From: Camillea tinctor
Lineage: Eukaryota > Ascomycota > Sordariomycetes > Xylariales > Xylariaceae
Direction of reading: 5' to 3'
Assembly: GCA_022578605.1 (NCBI GenBank)
Contig: MU394095.1
Span: 248,001 to 312,000 of the forward strand
DNA: 64,000 bases
The position numbers and the translations under genes are program-made. Below, piece after piece: positions 24,243 to 36,835 of the stretch (position 1 is the stretch's first letter; each line of letters starts with the position of its first letter). Below the pieces are notes generated by a model. That model was not told where the DNA came from, did not search any database, and worked only from the letters and a program-made list of their open reading frames with translations.

Positions 24243-25087
24243 GACAACGAAAAAAAAAAGGGGGAAAGGAAATAGGAAAACCTACCGAGTTAAGGAAAGG
24301 ACTGGACCAGGACTTAAGAAAAAGAGAGAAAGGAAGGAGACACGATTAATAAAAGCGAGAAAAAAAACCCCCCAAAGAAGAAAAAAAGCTAAAGAAATGA
24401 ACCTAAAAAGAGGAGAACAGGATAAATATTAATCATCTTTGTTTTTGTTTTTTTTAACGTCTTAAGGGTTAAATTTTTTTCCTGTTATTTTGGCATCACC
24501 AACGTTGCTCAGCACATAGACGAATGATAAAATTCCCAGAAAGAAAAAGAGGGAGAAAAAAAAGAAGATAGAAATGCAACAAGAAGACAACAGAGGAAGC
24601 ATGTCTGTATACAAGAAATAAGTAATATACGAGTCTGTGATAAGGAGGAAGAGCGAGCAAGAAGAATGACGTGGAATTAAGGAAAGTGTCCAACCCTGTC
24701 AATCAGTCGAGTATGATCCGATGGCTTGCTGAAGACGAGATGAAGCGAGAAAGAAGGGTATGGTGAGGGAGGGTTCGGTCGGTTATATAAAGACAGGCAG
24801 GCAGGCTTGGAAATTCCGTGGTTTGCCTAATTATACTTCTCTCCATGTATATACTGTTGCTTGCCGTTTCCACTGCCATAGATCAGTTATAATACATTAG
24901 GAAACCCAGCCCCCCTTTTCTTCGGTTTCATTGCTATGCGGTTAGCTGACGCCAGTTTAAATGTAGCATATATATGTAGGATCCTAGTATGCTAGCTATT
25001 ACCCCCTTAAATATGTTATCTCACATGTCACCTTAGGTGTAGAAAAGCAGATGCGGCTAAAGAGGACTACATCCTATCCGTGTCTGT
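24243..25087. other. Convergent 3' intergenic region between CFEM and MSH5 genes
   Basis: A-rich and T-rich tracts, presumably 3' untranslated DNA of both genes. No gene or clear terminator sequence seen. Confidence 0.6.
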
Positions 25088-28000
25088 CTAGTTGAAAATT
25101 AGCTGATTGGTATTCGGTGTATTATCGTCAGGCGTAGATTGGCCAGCTGAGAGGACCCTTTCAAGTATATGTAGGTACCATCCAGCACTCTCCGACTTCG
25201 ACGGTGGTGCTACAATATCTTCCTCAAGGAAGGCTCGAGCTACCGCTTCTGCATCTTCTAGCTGCTGTGTTTCTGCATCAGATAGTCTTGAACACACAAC
25301 TTCCAGGTCTTCGTTTCGTGCTAGTGAGAGCGTAAGTGACTCCGCTCGTTCCACTATAGCCTGGTCGATCCCATTCATCGCAGCGCAACGAGTACCAAAG
25401 CTAGATATACTCCGGCCTGGTGAAAGTTGGTAAAGGTAGATAACCTGATCCTCTAGCGTGGGTGCATCGTAATCCAAGCGAATGTCCATGTGTCCAAAGG
25501 CAAGCGTCTCCTTCCCCTCTAGAAACCCCCCTTCGAAGATCTCATGAAAATGTGTTGCTGCGAGTACTTTAGGTCTCTGAGAACCGAGGCTAGTAAAATG
25601 GTCGAGGAGTGCTGCCATCAGACCCACGCCATCTAAGCTGTCTGTTCCTTTACCGAACTCATCTACGAGGACTAAACTCCGGCGGGTTGCAAAGTTCATC
25701 GCAAACGCGACTTGGCGTAAATCGATGGCAAATGCACTCTCATTCCTCGCTACACTTTCACGGGTAGCGATTCGGGTAAGAATCCTGTCTGTGATACCTA
25801 TACAAGCTCGCTGAGCAGGCACAAAACAGCCAATGTGTGCTAGATATACAATCAGCGCAACCTGTTTGAGATAGACACTCTTACCAGAATGGTTTGGCCC
25901 CGTAAGTACAAGTGTATTGGGGTATTCCGTCGAGTCCTGAGTAATGATATCTGGCATATCTTCATTGGAAGTTGCTTCGGCATGATCACCAGGTCCACCA
26001 GCCAGATAGCAGTCATTGGGTATGAATGACGGAACCACAAGCTCTTGCAAGGGATGTCGACCACCTTCGATCTGTATGGTGTTTTCGTTTGTTATTTTCG
26101 GCGCAACCCAGTTATACTTACCACAGCCAATTGCTAGAGCAAGCAAACTGTCGAGTTCGCCGAGGACTTCGGATGTTGCAAGTATAACATCTTCTCGCTC
26201 CATTGTCTTTACCGCAAGCTCGTGAATGATTTCGACCTCGCGATCTTTCTAGGATCAGGGAATGACAAAAAGCTGCGTTGTGGACTAGTGAGGTTGAAAG
26301 GTTGCTTACCAATGATCATACAATATGCATCTCCAAATTGAGCATCCAGTTCTCTCATTTGTCGGTTCTTGTAGTAGACGAGGCCTTCAGCAGCAAACAT
26401 TCTCTCCCAAGCGTCATTCAAACCTTCGCCATCATAGTCACCCTTTCCTGTTTCGGGGTTGAGAGAGACAACAGTCAAATATCCCAGCTGGGGGAAGAAG
26501 ATGCAGTTCTGGACATATTTTCTAGCCCATTCGGGTACATCGCCCCTTAATTTTACGGTGACACTTGAGAGAAAATGCTCCATGCCATCATACCGTCGCT
26601 TGAGTTCGTCTAGATCGCTATCGACCCCTTGTTTTACTGCAGTGCGGCCTCGCTCTACAGATTGCTCAAAGTCGATAGTCTGACTTATAAACTCTCCGAC
26701 GCGGCAGATTTGAAGCGGTTCAACAGTTGTCGCTACCTAAAATCTGGGGTATTAGGTTCAGGTTAGGACATGTCTGTAATGCAACATACCTTTCTTAGAA
26801 CCGTGACCTTTTCTGCCCCTTGTAAACTTCGTAGACACTCTCTAACCTTAAGACTATAATGGGCAAACTTTTGTAAGGTCGCCCAGACATTATTTGCTAC
26901 AGAAACCTTTTTCCCCGGATGATCAACGCCTTTTCGTAACAACCCCAGAGTATACTTCATGTTTTTGATCTTTTTAAGGTCTTTGTTCATACTAACGAGA
27001 GCTTCGGTGTTGTCATGTCGTAGGAGAAAAGAGATGGTCTGTTGTCTTTCATGGATCAAATTAACATCAGTACTAGGGCGTAAGAAAATCTGACGTAGTC
27101 TCATTCTTCCCTGCTGCGTGGAGGTCAGGTATTGGAAGAGCCCATATAATGATAAACTCTCCTTAGCACCGGATGCAGCATTTGTTGGACCTCGTTGATG
27201 TTTGTTTGGATGGTACTCGGATTGCAAGATTTGAAGGGATACAAGTGTATCAGCATTGACAAACATAGAGTCGAAAAGAGCGAACATTTCAACTGATCGA
27301 ATATGGAATGCCACTGAAGCATCTGGGTCATTTGGGAGATATTGCGTTGTCCTTCGACGTTGTATATCACTCAGAACGGCGCCTGCACAGCCGATCTACC
27401 ACTTGTTAGGAATGACAGGAAAATAAGAAAGGGGATAAATCAGTGTGGATGTCTTAACTGTAACCCGACTTTCAAGGTTGATTGATGTCCCTAATTGCAT
27501 GAGACGGCCTTGTCTTGATCCTTCAGGGGTGTCATAATCATCGGGTTCTGGCGTATCTTGGTCAATAACAGAAGTATACAGCATACTTGGTTTAGTAGTC
27601 ATGCTCAAACTAAGACCCAAAAGCTTATCCCTGGCCGTTTCATAGCGGAAGTCCGAAGAATTGAGGTTTCTTAATATATAGGCTCCTTGCAGATCACCTA
27701 GGGTTCCCAAAAATTAGTTCTGGTTTTATTCGTGAGCCCAACAACGACTTGCCTTGGTTTCCGTCAATCCCCTGAGCACCCCTAGCAAGGCAATCAGCTA
27801 AGCCCTCCGAAGCTCTTGCTGAAATAAGGACAGTAGTAGGCCGTGCATGAAGAAGTATGGTCTCTACTAGATCGATTTCTGCCATGGCCACGTCTTCGAG
27901 AAGAAACAAAGTTTCATCTAGAACAGTGTAGTATGCACAGCCGAGGTTTCCATCTCTTATATCAATTGCCATGATAATCTCGTTTAAGGCGTCGGCCTCT

Positions 28001-28341
28001 TCTTGAGATATTTCGTCATCCAGCTCGGGACCATCATCTCCTGGGTGTCCATCTGAGATAACGGACGAGGCACGTTGCGAAGGAGGGCGTAGTGATAGTC
28101 TTGGTCTTTGCGGATGGGACAAGAGCTGAGAAGAGGACACATAGGGTTGAGAGGTGCTTCGGGAAGTAATACGATTGGATCTTCCTGAGTGGGCCGTGGT
28201 ATAGGTTGGAGAAAGGGAGGGCTCTAGATGTCTACCATGGGGAGTCAACTGTCTAGGAACGGGGGTTGAATACACCGACCGTCCTGCCGGTAATGGTGTA
28301 GACGGTCCGGACCTTCTAGAGATTCTCTTCTTAGAGGACAT
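25088..28341 (-). CDS. msh5: MutS homologue MSH5 (meiotic crossover factor)
   Basis: With MSH4 it forms a nuclear clamp that stabilises meiotic recombination intermediates and promotes crossovers; it does not do mismatch repair. My model has five exons: 28341-27753, 27697-27459, 27395-26790, 26736-26310 and 26244-25088, 1005 residues. The N-terminus (1-110) is Ser/Arg-rich and low-complexity. The MutS core and clamp are followed by the ATPase: Walker A GPNHSGKS (736-743), Walker B LVLVDEFGKGTD (about 811-822) and ATHF (about 851). SVYLKQV and DEFGKGT match MSH5 rather than MSH4 (which has STYLKQ and DELGRGT). Intron 1 uses a GC donor (AAG|GCAAGT), and only this choice restores NQGDLQGAYILRN. 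Intron 4 needs an AAG acceptor to keep frame. EMC5 follows upstream on the same strand. Confidence 0.93.
27698..27752 (-). other. GC-AG intron of msh5
   Basis: 55-nt intron with donor AAG|GCAAGTCG and acceptor CCCTAG. The extended consensus AG|GCAAGT is the classic form for the minor class of GC-AG introns spliced by the major spliceosome. No GT donor nearby gives a continuous frame. Confidence 0.8.
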
Positions 28342-28954
28342 GATAGAATAGTATTGAGCTTGTTCAGCAACCTGTACTGATGTCGTGACTACAAGAATAC
28401 TAGGACGGATATGCCGGGAATGTTTAGGAGTTGGTAAGGTTTATTGTAAACCAAGACTGGCTAGGATTGTGTAAGGTTAAGAGTGAACAGAGGTTTCAGA
28501 GGTTTGTAGCTTCCATCTTAAGCTGGTAATCACCTGGCTGCTGCCTTTCAGATATAAGTTACGTATGTACTACGTATCTAAGATGTAGGTTAGGTAACAC
28601 ATATATATATCAAGGAAGGTACTTGCTGAAGTACTAACTCAAGTTTGCTACTATTCGTTCCTTAGTATAATACTGTTCATACGGTTGATTAGTAGATATC
28701 GGGTTGACAGAAGTAACAATTACAACTCCCCCCTCATATAAGCAAATCTACTTTTGAGCTTATTCGTAGCATGATTTGTGATCATATTCATAATATACCC
28801 CGTATAAGTCTATGCGGCTCTTTTGCGATAATCCTTTCTTAGGGTTTCCCAAAATGTACCTAGTCTGACAAGCCGAATTAATTCGTGATACTCAAATATA
28901 TATATATATATACCCCATCTCTAGTTCTCTCCAATATTTCATGTATCCGGCAGG
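28342..28954. other. Intergenic, upstream of msh5 and downstream of emc5
   Basis: AT-rich, with TA dinucleotide repeats near 28600 and 28897-28912. No gene seen; presumably the msh5 promoter. Confidence 0.6.
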
Positions 28955-29449
28955 CTATTGATTCTTAACCCATTCAGCGAATTCCTTCCTCTGCTTTCGA
29001 ATATCGACGAATCCCGGTCGGCTCTCCAACAATCGAAATGGATTTCCAACATAGTCTTTCTCTACCTCTCCGCTGCTGTTAAGGAATCCTGCCTCGCCTT
29101 CCCGCTCAATCTGGCCGGCCCAGACTCTCCATTGGATAGGTCGCAGTCTCGACGTCCCCGACACAAGCCCGAGGCAAATAATGAAAGTCGCAATGATGGT
29201 CTCAATAGTAATGTCGATTGGAAGTGATGTGGCCGTCCCGGATTGTGACGTGCCTAGCGAAGTCAAGGACGCGACCCTGTGCGATTGGAGAGCGGAATGT
29301 TCATGTGCTGAGTAGCATCTGGAAGTAGGAGAACTTGGTTAGCTAGAAACTTACTTCAATGGGAATCTCGGGCAAGTAAAACAGATGGCTTACGCATGTG
29401 CTAGGAGAATTAGGCCAAAGGCCGTTGTTGACTTTGATAACCAGGTCAT
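28955..29449 (-). CDS. emc5: ER membrane protein complex subunit 5 (EMC5/MMgT family)
   Basis: Subunit of the ER membrane complex that inserts membrane proteins, also described as the membrane magnesium transporter (MMgT) family. Two exons, 29449-29394 (56 nt) and 29318-28955, joined by a 75-nt intron with donor GCGTAAGC and acceptor TTCCAG, give 139 residues. The first exon supplies the first membrane helix (TTAFGLILLAHACYSAHEH); the second (about residues 55-78) reads SLPIDITIETIIATFIICL. The conserved C-terminal part includes RWRVWAGQIEREGE-like and GNPFRLLESRPGFVDIR blocks, which I recognise from fungal EMC5. It is transcribed divergently from the HAD gene. Confidence 0.92.
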
Positions 29450-30093
29450 ATCTCCCTAGGAGTAGTTGACGTATATGTAAGTAGGTAGTGTGTTGGGAAC
29501 TTCGTTGTCATGAAGATGATGACCCACTACAGCTTGTGAAGAGCTGTCGTCAATTTTCGGCGTTAAAGTGCATCGCCCTTGCGCAGGTTATCCTGTTTGT
29601 TACGTATTGGGGATTAATCAAACCGATACGGATATTACTTACGTATAGAGTTTATATTCATTTAAGCATAGCATATGCACTTAATAGCTCTAGCAAGCTC
29701 GACGGAAGCTCCATGCCCAATATCCAACAGCTGATTGGCGCGTGCAGCGCGATTAAAGCACCCCGCTAACCCCCGCGTTTTCACTGTGATCGACCCGACC
29801 TGCAGTTGGGCTGTTATCAAACAAGCCGGAACAAGCAATAAGCCACCCCGCAATGGTGCATTTTGCATTTTACATTTTGCAGTTCGTCCCTCTCTCCCAG
29901 TTGATCACCTACCGATCTAAGTGTCCAAGTTCGTCTTCTCAACTTTCGTCATTTTCCATCTTTGGTCCACTTTCAATACATTTTCGAACACTTGCACTTC
30001 TGCTTTAGTCGTGCGTTAAGACATATTCAAAGCAGCTAGCACCCAAAGCCTCTATTTCAACTTCTTTGATACCTTCAACCCCCCGTATTCAAG
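29450..30093. promoter_or_regulatory. Bidirectional promoter region of emc5 and the HAD gene
   Basis: 644 bp between two divergent start codons. A pyrimidine-rich run with CTTTGATACC/TTTCAACTTC words precedes the HAD start, as is common in fungal leaders. No TATA box or named factor site is convincing. A 93-codon open frame at 29488-29769 has no recognisable similarity. Confidence 0.5.
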
Positions 30094-30986
30094 ATGCCTC
30101 GTGTAAGTTATGACCTCAACACTCTCAAAACCCTCAGCGGCATAAAACTTGAGCCTTTTTTCTCCTTACTTGTTGTTTTTATCCCTCCTTGCCTTGCCTT
30201 ACCTTGCCTCTTGAAATAATAATTTTTTAACATGGCTTTTATTTATAGGCCAAGTACATCCTCCTCGACTGCGACAACACGCTCTGCTTGTCGGAGCGTT
30301 TGGCCTTCGAGGCTTGCACCGACTTGACCAACGAGGTCTTGGAGAAGTGGGGCAAGTCCGAGCGCTATACTGTCGACCAGTTGCTTGAGGACTTCGTCGG
30401 ACACAATTTCCGCGGCATGCTTATGGGTCTTCAGAAGAAGCACGGCTTCACTATGACTCCTGAAGAGGTTGATGCCTACGTTGATCGTGAGCTTGGTGCT
30501 GTAACCGCCAAGTTGAGCGAGAAATGTCAACCCTGCCCTGGTGTCCCGGAGCAGCTCGAGGAGCTTAAGAAACAGGGCTATCCCATGTCCGTTGTCAGTA
30601 CTTCAGCCAAGCCTCGGGTGGTGGCTAGTATCAAGAAGGTCGGAATCGACCACTTCTTCCCTGATGAGCACGTCTACAGCGCTGCTACTAGTTTGAACCC
30701 CCCTTCCAGCAAACCTGACCCCGCTATTTACAACTACGCTTGCAAGCAGCTAGGCGTCAAGAACGAAGAGTGTGTAACGGTCGAGGACAGCAAGAGCGGT
30801 GCCACAGCTGCTATGCGTGCGGGCATCCCACTCATTGGCTACGTTGGTGTCTACGGCATCGAAGAAGGCCCAGAGAAGATGGAACAGATGGCCAAGCTTC
30901 TAACCGAGCAGTGCAACGCGAAGGCCATCATGTACGACTGGAAGGAGTTCCCAGACTGCCTCAAGAAAGTTGAGGCGTCGCTGTAA
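30094..30986 (+). CDS. HAD-superfamily hydrolase (phosphatase-like)
   Basis: Soluble haloacid-dehalogenase-fold hydrolase, probably a small-molecule phosphatase of the phosphoglycolate-phosphatase-like group; substrate unknown. Exon 1 is just nine nucleotides of coding sequence (Met-Pro-Arg, 30094-30102), followed by a 146-nt intron (GTAAGT...TTATAG) and exon 2 at 30249-30986, total 248 residues. All four HAD motifs are visible: nucleophile DCDNT (D10, D12), motif II Ser/Thr in VVSTSAKP (about 118-125), motif III Lys in SSKPDPAIY (K158) and the acidic motif VTVEDSKSG (E182, D183). A helical cap lies between motifs I and II. The first exon is short, but frame, splice consensus and the need for the residues before DCDNT all support it. 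Confidence 0.88.
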
Positions 30987-31604
30987 GCCACCTTACAGCA
31001 ACTGCATACTCTTTATCAGGGGCATTCTATTATGCACGACTGAATTTATGAATGACGATGTTATTACTTACACAGCTTACCTGCGAAGGTGTGCTGTAGT
31101 TTTGAAGGGGCAGCTTATCTGCAAATTTGGTAGAGAGAGGGTGGGAAAAAAAAAGAAATTAGCTTTGATGAGTAGATCCCGTCATACATGATTAGCTATT
31201 TTCTAAGTAGAATTGAGATATATTTCAAATTATACCTGCGCGAATTAGTCTAGATATCCATCTTGTAGGGGTAGATAATAGTACCCCCCTGTCTTAGGTA
31301 GCAGTAGTATGAGCGTCTTTTATATATATATAGTGGTGCGCGATATTTACTGACCAGAATTCTTGACGTAGCGAGCATCTTGATGCAGCAATAGATGCCA
31401 TAGACTACTACTAATAAATCGACTATTGCCGCTGTGGGATCATGTGATACCAGCTACTGGAATTTCGGGGACCTTGACCAACTTTTTACCTTCGGCATAA
31501 GACATTAGGGGCATTTCTCAGCATTGGTGCTACGGCTACCTTGAGCTTGAGAAAATAACCTTCGACGTTAGCATTGTTATCCGGTATGAAACGGTCAGGT
31601 GCAT

Positions 31605-31644
<40 letters not shown>

Positions 31645-34600
31645 GTGTGCTGTTGATTACGCAGACACGAAGTGGAAAGGGATTCGCCCATTGAACCAAT
31701 TAGTTACCTAATTAGGCAACGAGCTTGAGGGAGGGTCCTTGTTTCCTCCACCTAAGCTCAGTGGCCAGTAATGAGCTATTGTCGCCAGGCGAGGCTTCTT
31801 ATTAGCTGAATATGTCCGTTGTTTAAGCTTATATTTTATTGGACGGAGGTTTTCAGGTCACTATTGGATCATTGGATCAAGTGGTGCTACTAGTAATGTA
31901 TAAGCTTCAGTGAAGTAAGGTAGGCCGTAGTAGGTAGGTAAAGCGACTTATATGTAGGTGGGCATTAAGGTAGTACTAGTAGCTACTTATATTTAGACTA
32001 ACCTACATCTGTGTGCAGTATTCGCCGAAAGGGAAGGGAGGTTACCGTCTATTGGCAAGTAGGAGAAGAAGGGGTCTTCCTGCTGTCTTAAACCTTATTG
32101 ACTTTTCAGGAGACCCCTAAAGTAAGGTACGACGTGTGCGCACGTAGTGTAGAAAGATGTTGTTGTGGTAGGTGGTATAGTATTACAATAGACTGAAGGG
32201 TTTGCTTTGCTTTTCTTTTTCTTTTTCTTTTTTTCCCCGCCCCCATCCCCCTTCCCGTCTTTCTTCTTCTTGCTTTTTCTGCTTCAATTAGGTAACTCAC
32301 ACTACTTTTACACCTCCAAGTACTGAATCCACCCCTGCCCCCCTGTTTTCTCTAACTACTTTTCTATTCAGCTCTTGTTTTTTCTCAAGAGTTTCTACAA
32401 CAATAGGGCGGTCAATAACCCTCGACTGACAATCAGTACCTGAATCTGGGAAGGATAACTTTTAGTGCGGCGCGATGAGCTGGTTTGCTGGTCAGGCTGG
32501 TCTGCAATTTTCACCGCAATTGAGAATACCAGCATAAAGTTGGGAGGATTCTCTCGCTACCTGAACAGCCAGAGTGCCAAGCAACCAGAATATTCAGTTG
32601 ATCGACCCTACAGGCTAAAAGGAATTAATAGAAAGGCCCAAGCACACGTCAGCTCATCACCCCAATATTGCTGCTGAGTGGTGGTTCACCCACTGCTTCT
32701 CCCTTCCTTATAGAGCAAGTGATAGTTCGTCGATCGGATTTGCTTTTACGTTTACGTTTTGATGTCGCAACGTGCACACACCCACCGCGCATACACAGAC
32801 TACACTTCACCATACATTGACATATGCACACTATTCCCTCGGATGCTGTTCTACCTATCAAGTATAGAATATGCCATGGAAGAGGGGAAAAGGTTATTTC
32901 GAAGCAGATTCAACATTCCCATATTTATGTTCCCCCTTTTCTACGCTTAGGAAGATCTTTCGGTCATCGGGCTTCTTTCTTTTACATAAACTAGACTCAT
33001 TCGTTGGACAGCAAGTGCTGACGAAGACACTTGGGAATGCTTGCCACATGGTCTCAGACCCGTTAGTCCCATCAATTTGGACACGATATTTTTTTTTGGC
33101 AGTGGAGCTTGTGACTACGCCGCCTGGCTGCTGTGAGAAGAGGGAAAAAGGTTGTTTTGTGAAAGGAATTAAAAGAGAAAAAGAAAAAAGGAGGCGCTAG
33201 TGCTAGAAGTAATTGAATGATATTGGGCGATATTGGGACTGAAACTTCCCGGCATGGCTCGAACGACCATATCTCGTATTTGCAGTCGTCTGCCACCCTT
33301 TTCTCGTGAGTGCATGACATGCAATGTTGCGTAGCGCGCAGCCGCCGGAACCTTACACCATAGTTCTATCGCCACTGTGCATGCCATGCACACATCCGAC
33401 GCCTAGTTCCTTTCTGCAGAGACAGCATCGCATTACGTTGTCTCTCTCTGTTATAGAGAGACATGCTGCTCCCCTCAATCCCTTGATGCAGTTGCATTGC
33501 ACCGCCTCATAACGCCTCAGATCGTATAGTATGGTCACAAGAGACAACGACGTTGATGAATAACGATCATGACGGCGTATTTACATGCGAACGACCTCAC
33601 CTGCATAGTGTACGTACAGTATACACACTGGTTATTCTAAGTTACATATGTAGGTTCAGTCGACATTTTGAGTACAGTATGTACGGAATACATTGCTTTA
33701 GGTGGCCAAGGTCAAGAGCAAAGAACTTGGCAGAAAATCGCCACTCGTCGAGGGATAACACTTAGTGCTAGAGCCTGGCAACTATTTACATGCCATACGT
33801 ACGGAGTGTTATTAGCGCCAACATGTTCATCATCAATAACAACAACAACAACAACAATAATAATAACATGTATTTCATAGCGAAACCACAGCAACATTCC
33901 TCGAGACACGACGTTGATAGTGTGTTTTTCCCTATCAATCACTTACATACTGATTGATATTCCATGTCTATGATGATGTGACATCAGGCCAATGAGTAGT
34001 ATCACGTTCAGACCTCTAGAGAGCTCGGCGTTTCACTAAAACCGGATGAGAATCAACAATTGCTGTAGTGTAGTGTACAAGGCCCCGAGCAACAACAACA
34101 ACGGTTACCCTTGGAGTTAGACGCTGCGACGAGCCGCCACCTTGGCCCACCTGTGATTCTATGAATCCGTCTCTCCTTCACACTCCCACTACCTACTACG
34201 CATCTCTTTTATTTCGACGCTAATCTACCCTATGATGTCGTTGGTGGTAACTAGGAACCAGGAAATGAGCTAAACAGGAACGCCAAACTTTAGAGCAACG
34301 ACGTCGTCTTAGTATTGATGTAGTACATAGTTGAGGTATCTGGTCCATAGTCGGAGGGCGGAAAAGAAGAAAACGGAGGATCTAATCCGGGCGGTAGCTC
34401 CAGTCATACCTAGGTGGGTTTAACCATTCCAAAAAAGAGAATAGGGGAACCCATTTTTTATTTTATTTTTATTTTTTTCATGGCTTCCAAGAAAAAGCGG
34501 CAAAGGAGAAAAAAACTTTACTACCTAGCCTAGCTAGTCAGTTCTGCCCCGAGAATTACACTATGTAATCTACGACGATCGAAGGAAGGGATCGTAGGCA

Positions 34601-36835
34601 AGGCGGCCAGCGGGTGGTCCATTGAATGCAGCTCAGCTCGGTACGCGCTGAGCCAAGTTGCTGAGAGCAACATCTAGGGGGGAGGGGGTGGTGCTAGCCA
34701 AAAGAGAAGTCATCCTCTTTCTCTCTCTCTCATCTCCCATCTCACTCTGTGTCTTTCATTTTTGTCTCTCTCGTGTTCTTTTATCCCTTTCTATTACCTA
34801 TTTTTTTTGTGCCTCCTCCGAAATGGGTTTATTTTTGGCATATAATCCTAATTACACACTTAACATAGCAGAAAGATGTTCGTCCAGGATCTTGGTTCAT
34901 GGAAAACTTCCTTAGTGATCTCCGGCTACACATCATCGTTCAATTGTCTACATACTGCTCAGTGCGTCAAGAATTATGGACTGTGAAAGAAGATGGGGGG
35001 GGGGGGGGGGGCAAAAAAAAAAAGTTACTTTCGTCTATGCGTTGGTGGTAGCTTCGAGATGATTCGTTCGATTTCCGGGATCTTAACCGGCAACAAGCCC
35101 AGATACATACCTAGTTGAGTGGATGATATATGTGATGTTGTAGTATAATAGAAAGAAGAAGAAGGGTGAATGATGAAAAAAAAATAATACTGTATACTAC
35201 GTACGCTTCTATTACACTTCACACTACATACTAGCTAGCCTGGGCAAAAGTACTAGACCAGCAACAGGTCTCGTAATTTTAAATTCTAGCCGTTCAAGCC
35301 CCCAAAAGAAGAAAAAAGACCAAGACCAAGGCAAGCCACCAATCGGCCATCCCTCCTTCAAACCACACCCCCCTCCCCCGTCTTCCATTTCCCCCAATAG
35401 AGCGCCGAGGGGAAGGGGGGTGGTTGGCTTTGGGGGAGAAGATGGATACGACCAAAAAAAGGTCGTGGGCGTCCGTTGCTTGTTGATGGGATGGCCCTAC
35501 GGAATGGGCTGTGGTTAAGAAGAAGATTTGAAGGATTGAGCAAAGAAGGGAAGAATAATGCCGGACAAGGATTGGACAAGTTTTTTTTTTCTTTCCTTTA
35601 ACAATGACGATATTTGATTTTTACCCTACATACAGTATGTAGTGTATATACACGCATAGAGCAAAAGTCACCAGTAAAGATCAAATGTATGTATGCACTA
35701 TAGTTTTTCTCGGATCAGTCCGCGGGCCCTCGATTCATTCATTCATCCATCGAGGTGACTTTTTTTTTTTCCCTCTTTCCCCCTTCTTGTCATTACCATT
35801 ACCACACCACCACACCACAACCATACCATAACCATACACCCCTCCCCCTTATACCTACCTAGTCTAAGGGGCTTAGCGCAATGTCCTGTCTCTCTCTTTC
35901 TTTCTCTTGCATATGCATTGTGTGTGTAGTCGCGTCGTCGCGTCTTGTCGTTTCTGCGCTGGCCTAGGTAGATTTTTTTTTTCTATAAGCACAATAGCAC
36001 ATGTTGCAGCCATTTTTATTATTATAATACTGTTCAAGGTGGGAGGGAGGATGGAGGGAAGCAGAACCGTATACGAGTATACTCTTTCTTCCCACCCCCC
36101 TTTCCCTTCATCCACCGTACATACACCCCCTTCTCCAATTTGTGTCTAAAAGAGAGGAGAAAAAATAACCCCAACTCTCTCTCTCTCTCTCTCTTCTTCG
36201 CAAGTAAAATCCAAAAATAAGCCCATGCTGTGTTATAGTAGGTGTGTGCGTGTGCGTGCGTGATGACGATCTAAAGAGTGGTGAAGCAGGCTTCCCCGGG
36301 AAAGACGACCAAAAAAAAAAAAGCTAATTTCCTTTTTCTTTTTTCCATTAAAGCACACTTCGTTCGCTCCACCCGCTGTGGGAGTTTTCTTGGTTAACCC
36401 ATATCCACTTCACTACCTTACTGATCTACCTACGCCCCCCTTCCCCCCCGGTCCTCTTCCCCCCTGCCAACTTGGCTTGGGCGTGTGTCTCTTGTCTCCG
36501 CGTTGTTGTGTCTTGGAACCACTTTCCAACCTAGCTAGTTCGACCCCAATTGGTCGTTATTTTCAGTTGTGCTCGATACGATACTAGGTTACTCTCGTTC
36601 ATACCAATAAGACATTTTTGACAGAATAGTTATTATATATAATCCCCCCTTATTCCCACACGCCACATTCTCGTTGCTGGTTTTCTCTCTTCTCCCTTCT
36701 TTACCTCTTTACTCCCACTCTCGCTTTACCGTTTGAAAAAAAAACGAATATATAATATACATAACCTATTCAACCTTAATAATCTAATTACACACCAACC
36801 TTCGTTCGGTACAACTACCACAACAATCGTTCAAG
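30987..36835. other. 5.8 kb intergenic interval without a recognisable gene
   Basis: Lies between two plus-strand genes. It has a (TG)18 repeat, a G17 run next to an A run (34995-35023), a CT repeat at 36175-36194, one ACCTAGGT palindrome at 34408 and many pyrimidine tracts, the last ones just before the small GPI-protein gene. Open frames are short and unlike any family I know. No RNA gene seen. Confidence 0.6.
31607..31642. repeat. (TG)18 dinucleotide microsatellite
   Basis: Thirty-six nucleotides of perfect alternating TG, followed by a short imperfect extension. Purine-pyrimidine alternation of this length can adopt Z-DNA and is usually length-polymorphic. Confidence 0.95.

Noticed and set aside
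22553..24247. Long minus-strand and alternative-frame ORFs (up to 251 codons) over the CFEM gene
   Set aside because: They arise from the GC-rich Pro/Ala codon repeats, which are open in several frames. They are Gly/Ala or Arg/Gly low-complexity and have no start context or family similarity.
25088..28341. Identity as MSH4
   Set aside because: Walker A context SVYLKQV and Walker B DEFGKGT match MSH5; MSH4 typically has STYLKQ and DELGRGT.
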